64,000 nt of DNA from Balneolales bacterium ANBcel1 (GTDB lineage Bacteria; Bacteroidota; Rhodothermia; Balneolales; Natronogracilivirgulaceae). How positions within the stretch are numbered: the first letter of the stretch is position 1; each line of letters starts with the position of its first letter. The position numbers and the translations under genes were made by a program. The stretch lies in NCBI GenBank assembly GCA_029688905.1, contig JARULB010000002.1, positions 186,001 to 250,000 of the forward strand, in the 5' to 3' direction. Under the pieces are notes generated by a model. The model saw only the letters and a program-made list of their open reading frames with translations. It was not told the DNA's origin and searched no databases. Shown one piece after another: positions 60,957 to 64,000 of this stretch.

Positions 60957-61961
60957 ATGACCTCCAACAAACCAACCATTCTCTCCGGTATTCAGCCTTC
61001 CGGCAGACTCCATCTGGGAAATTATTTCGGTGCCATTCGTCAGCACCTGGAATTCCAGGACAGGGGAGAGGCCTTTTACTTTATCGCCAACTACCATTCA
61101 CTGACATCCCTGCAAAACGGCGAACTTCTTAGACAGTACACCTTTGACGTCGCCCTGGATTATCTGGCACTGGGCATGGACCCCGAAAAGTGCACCTTCT
61201 TCGCCCAAAGTGATGTTCCCCAGGTTTTGGAACTGTCATGGATACTGGGAACCCTCACGCCGGTGAGCCTCATGGAAAAAGGGGTCTCCTACAAGGACAA
61301 GGTCGCCCAGGGCCTGCAACCCAATATCGGCCTGTTCACCTATCCGGTACTTCAGGCCGCCGACATCCTGATTTACCATTCCGATATTGTTCCGGTAGGA
61401 GCCGATCAGAAGCAGAATATCGAGATTTCCCGCGACCTTGCCGCGCGTTTCAACCGAATATATGACGGGGAGTATCTCCGTATCCCCGAACCGCATATCG
61501 TGGAATCGGTGGCCACGGTGCCGGGAATCGACGGCCGGAAAATGAGCAAGTCCTACGACAATACCATCGATATCTTCGACTCCGGCAAATCCCTGAAAAA
61601 GAAGGTTATGGCGGTTCAAACCGACTCGACCCCGCTTGAGGAGCCGAAAGATCCGGATACATGCAATGTCTTTGCGCTCATCAAGCTTTTTGCGACAGAC
61701 GAGAAGAGGGATGAAATAAGGGAAAAATATCTTTCCGGCGGATACGGTTACGGCCATGCCAAGAAGGAGCTGCTTCAACTCATTGATGATATGTTCGCCG
61801 AAGCGCGTGAGCGGAGGATGGAGCTGGCCTCCGATCCGGACTCGGTCAGGGACATGCTCAGCGATGGCGGCAAGAAAGCCAGAATCCGGGCGGAAACCGT
61901 TATGGAAGGGGTCAGGGAGGCTACCGGAGTCGTCCGGCACTTCGCTATTTCCAAATCCTGA
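60957..61961 (+). CDS. trpS: Tryptophanyl-tRNA synthetase
   Basis: 334 residues, class I synthetase: PSGRLHLGNYFG supplies the HIGH-type signature (HLGN, 19-22), KMSKS is at 195-199, and YPVLQAADILIY with VPVGADQKQ lines the Trp pocket. Charges tRNA-Trp. It lies within the trp operon between trpE and trpG, so the attenuator that senses Trp-tRNA would also set the level of its charging enzyme. Confidence 0.95.
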   Translation: MTSNKPTILSGIQPSGRLHLGNYFGAIRQHLEFQDRGEAFYFIANYHSLTSLQNGELLRQYTFDVALDYLALGMDPEKCTFFAQSDVPQVLELSWILGTLTPVSLMEKGVSYKDKVAQGLQPNIGLFTYPVLQAADILIYHSDIVPVGADQKQNIEISRDLAARFNRIYDGEYLRIPEPHIVESVATVPGIDGRKMSKSYDNTIDIFDSGKSLKKKVMAVQTDSTPLEEPKDPDTCNVFALIKLFATDEKRDEIREKYLSGGYGYGHAKKELLQLIDDMFAEARERRMELASDPDSVRDMLSDGGKKARIRAETVMEGVREATGVVRHFAISKS

Positions 61962-62009
61962 ATCCGGTTTGGACAGAACCGGTCACATGACTGTAGACAA
62001 TAGAATACC

Positions 62010-62576
62010 ATGGTTTTAATCATTGACAACTACGACTCTTTCACCTACAACCTGGTGCACCTGGTGGCCCGGCACACCGATGACTACCGGGTGGTGAGAA
62101 ACGACAAAATCACCTCCGGTGAAATCCGCCGGATCAGTCCTGAAAAGATACTGATATCCCCCGGTCCGGGCCGGCCGGAAGATGCCGGCATCACCGAAGA
62201 GGTGATTCAAACGTTTGGCGAGGATACCTCCATTCTGGGAGTATGTCTTGGCCATCAGGCGATCGGACACGCGTTCGGTGCAGATGTGATTTCAGCACCA
62301 TCGCTGATGCACGGAAAAACCTCCCGCATACGTCACGACGAATCTTCTCTGTACCAAAATGTGTCTCAATTGTTTACGGCCACACGTTACCACTCGCTGG
62401 TCCTGGATGAACCGACCATTCCGGATGATTTTCTGATCACTTCCCGAACGGAAGATGGCGTGGTAATGGGGATTCGGCATAAAAAGCATCCTCTGGAAGG
62501 GATTCAATTCCATCCGGAGAGCATTCTCACGACAGAAGGTCCGCGCCTTATCGAAAACTGGATGAAGCGCACCTGA
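62010..62576 (+). CDS. trpG: Anthranilate synthase component II (glutamine amidotransferase)
   Basis: 188 residues, class-I glutamine amidotransferase. Catalytic triad C79 (GVCLGHQ), H168 and E170 (FHPES); SPGPGRPEDAG is the oxyanion-loop region. Hands ammonia to TrpE. It is not fused to TrpD. In some bacteria the same protein also serves folate synthesis; no pab genes are in the window. Confidence 0.95.
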   Translation: MVLIIDNYDSFTYNLVHLVARHTDDYRVVRNDKITSGEIRRISPEKILISPGPGRPEDAGITEEVIQTFGEDTSILGVCLGHQAIGHAFGADVISAPSLMHGKTSRIRHDESSLYQNVSQLFTATRYHSLVLDEPTIPDDFLITSRTEDGVVMGIRHKKHPLEGIQFHPESILTTEGPRLIENWMKRT

Positions 62577-62607
62577 TCATCCCACCACAACCCTTATCCT
62601 GAACTTC

Positions 62608-63639
62608 ATGAACGATTTTACTGAAATCCTCCAGCAGTTGTCTGAAGGAGCTGATTTGTCGCCCGAACAGGCGGATTTTGCTCTCAGGGAGATTATTGCA
62701 GGCAATGTAAACGGCTCCAGGACCGCCGCCTTTCTGTATGGCATGCGCTGCAAGGGAGAGACGGTGGATGAGCTTTCGGCGCTGGTCGGCGTGATGCGTG
62801 GTGCGGCTGTTGCCGTCGATGTAAATACCGAAAATGCCGTAGATCTGTGCGGGACGGGCGGTGACCGTTCAGGCACGTTCAATATCTCTACCGCCGCCAT
62901 GTTTGTTGTTGCCGGCGCAGAGGTTCCTGTGCTCAAACACGGCAATTCCGGCGTATCCAGCCGAAGCGGCAGCTTTGACGTTCTGAAAGCGCTGGGAGTC
63001 CATCCCGACCTCAACAAGGAGCAGGTAGAGACCTGCTTTCGCGAAACCGGAATGGCCTTCATGTTCGCTCCGCTGTTTCATCCCGCCATGGCGCGGGTGA
63101 TGAACGCTCGCAAGGAGCTCGGACTGCGTACCTTCTTCAACATCATGGGGCCATTGCTCAATCCCGCGGGAGTCACCCGGCAGGTCGCAGGTGCCTATGA
63201 TGCCGAGACGGCGCGAATGATGGCACGCATCCTCGGCAGACTGGGGACGGATTTCGCCTATACCGTGCATTCCGATGACGGTCTGGATGAGTTTTCGACC
63301 ACTTCCGGCTCCCGGATTTTTCTGTTGAACGGAAACGGGGAGCCTCAGGAGCGATCCTTCGACCCGCGTACCCTGGGAATGGAACTGACAGAGATCGATC
63401 AGTTGAAAGGCGGCACGCCGGAAGAGAACGCGGACATCATCCGGGCCATACTGGATGACAGAGCCACCGATGCCCAGCAGGATATCGTATTGCTTAATGC
63501 CACATTCGCCATTCACGCATCCGGACTCTGTTCCGACATTCAGGACGCCTTGCTGGCCGCAAGGGAGAGCCTTGAGTCGGGCGAAGCCCTGAATGCCCTG
63601 AACCGGTTCGCCGAGTGTACCACCGACCTTGCATCCTAA
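62608..63639 (+). CDS. trpD: Anthranilate phosphoribosyltransferase
   Basis: 343 residues: joins anthranilate to PRPP. DLCGTGGDRSGTFNISTAA is the PRPP-binding loop, KHGNSGVSSRSGSFDVL the diphosphate region, and FMFAPLFHPAM with RTFFNIMGPLLNPA the anthranilate tunnel. Starts 31 bp after trpG. Confidence 0.95.
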   Translation: MNDFTEILQQLSEGADLSPEQADFALREIIAGNVNGSRTAAFLYGMRCKGETVDELSALVGVMRGAAVAVDVNTENAVDLCGTGGDRSGTFNISTAAMFVVAGAEVPVLKHGNSGVSSRSGSFDVLKALGVHPDLNKEQVETCFRETGMAFMFAPLFHPAMARVMNARKELGLRTFFNIMGPLLNPAGVTRQVAGAYDAETARMMARILGRLGTDFAYTVHSDDGLDEFSTTSGSRIFLLNGNGEPQERSFDPRTLGMELTEIDQLKGGTPEENADIIRAILDDRATDAQQDIVLLNATFAIHASGLCSDIQDALLAARESLESGEALNALNRFAECTTDLAS

Positions 63640-63691
63640 CCATCTATGGCAGATATTCCACCCCTGAAAACACCCTCTTAGTTTCGTAATC

Positions 63692-64000
63692 GTGGCAAAT
63701 ATTCTTGATAAAATTGTTGATCAGACCCGTGAGGATATCGGGCGGCGCAGAAAGAAAGTCGCGCAGCACGACTTCCAGTCCTTCGCCGAATATCACCGCA
63801 CCAGGCGGGATTTTGGAGAGGCCCTGCGTGATACGGACCACGTATCGATCATCGCCGAAATAAAAAAGGCTTCCCCATCAAAAGGAGTTATCCGGGAGGA
63901 TTTTTCGCCGGTTATCCATGCCCGGGACTATCTGGAAAACGGCGCGTCGGCCATCTCGGTACTCACCGATGAGCCCTTCTTTCAGGGAACGCTCTCTTAT
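63692..64000 (+). CDS. trpC: Indole-3-glycerol-phosphate synthase, N-terminal part
   Basis: 103 residues visible, running off the window. It starts with GTG 63692 (ANILDKIVDQTREDI); no ATG is available. IIAEIKKASPSKGVI contains the first catalytic Lys and phosphate-binding residues, and ISVLTDEPFFQGTLSY the second Asp and Glu region. Fourth step of Trp synthesis. Order so far: trpE-trpS-trpG-trpD-trpC. Confidence 0.93.
   Translation, partial: MANILDKIVDQTREDIGRRRKKVAQHDFQSFAEYHRTRRDFGEALRDTDHVSIIAEIKKASPSKGVIREDFSPVIHARDYLENGASAISVLTDEPFFQGTLSY

Noticed and set aside
1-64000. Mobile elements, prophage, CRISPR or defence island
   Set aside because: No transposase, integrase, phage structural gene, direct-repeat array or defence gene was seen; gene content is core metabolism, envelope and information processing.

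Overview
The window is a chromosomal stretch of about 50% GC from a member of the Bacteroidota/FCB group, most likely the Balneolota/Rhodothermota branch. The evidence is PorV/PorQ-type outer-membrane proteins, a propeller protein with a FlgD-like C-terminal sorting domain, an Hc1-like histone, BshC (bacillithiol), many starts without a clear Shine-Dalgarno, and promoters of the Bacteroidota type. Three promoters fit TTG-N20-TAnnTTTG exactly (tex, the SRPBCC gene, trp operon). Four more keep the 20-nt spacer with one or two mismatches (nuo, lysA, the M42 peptidase, the histone). I see no IS element, prophage, CRISPR array, rRNA or tRNA.

Layout. 1-7.3 kb: end of ilvE, then thyA-folA, an M1 metallopeptidase, a convergent HD-hydrolase/FecR-like pair and an M42 aminopeptidase. 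7.4-11.7 kb (minus): a 57-residue histone H1-like gene, then an operon of penicillin-acylase-like protein, two-domain cytidine deaminase and a degenerate amino-acid-kinase-like protein. 11.7-17.5 kb (plus): lysA, ltaE, an MFS transporter, a degenerate alpha/beta hydrolase, an orphan OmpR-type regulator and trmH. 17.6-25.7 kb: tex (minus), hisN, a secreted M1-like protein that has lost its zinc ligands, a small unknown protein, and a NatA/NatB-like ABC exporter (minus). 26-31.6 kb: glgA-glgC, a 5'-nucleotidase and a tRNA-queuosine mannosyltransferase (QTMAN) homologue. 31.5-43 kb (minus): dnaB, a family-4 uracil-DNA glycosylase, mtaB, then nuoABCDEFGH without nuoI-N. 43.3-54 kb (plus): a bifunctional nuclease, bshC, a formyl-THF cyclo-ligase, a PspC protein, tmk, an SRPBCC protein, aroE, pgeF, dxr, rseP, psd and pssA. 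54.2-58.7 kb (minus): a four-gene envelope operon. 59-64 kb (plus): trpE-trpS-trpG-trpD-trpC.

The strongest regulatory signal is ahead of trpE. A 16-residue leader peptide with three consecutive Trp codons is followed by mutually exclusive antiterminator and terminator hairpins, a complete ribosome-mediated attenuator. Because trpS lies in the same operon, Trp synthesis and tRNA-Trp charging should share this control. The predicted transcript starts almost at the leader ATG, so the leader peptide may be translated from a leaderless mRNA.

A second theme is enzyme relatives that have lost catalytic or cofactor residues: the M1-like protein, an alpha/beta hydrolase with Glu at the nucleophile position, the N-terminal deaminase domain, the amino-acid-kinase-like protein, the acylase-like protein, and a family-4 uracil-DNA glycosylase lacking three of four Fe-S cysteines. 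These losses are read from motifs by eye and need alignments.
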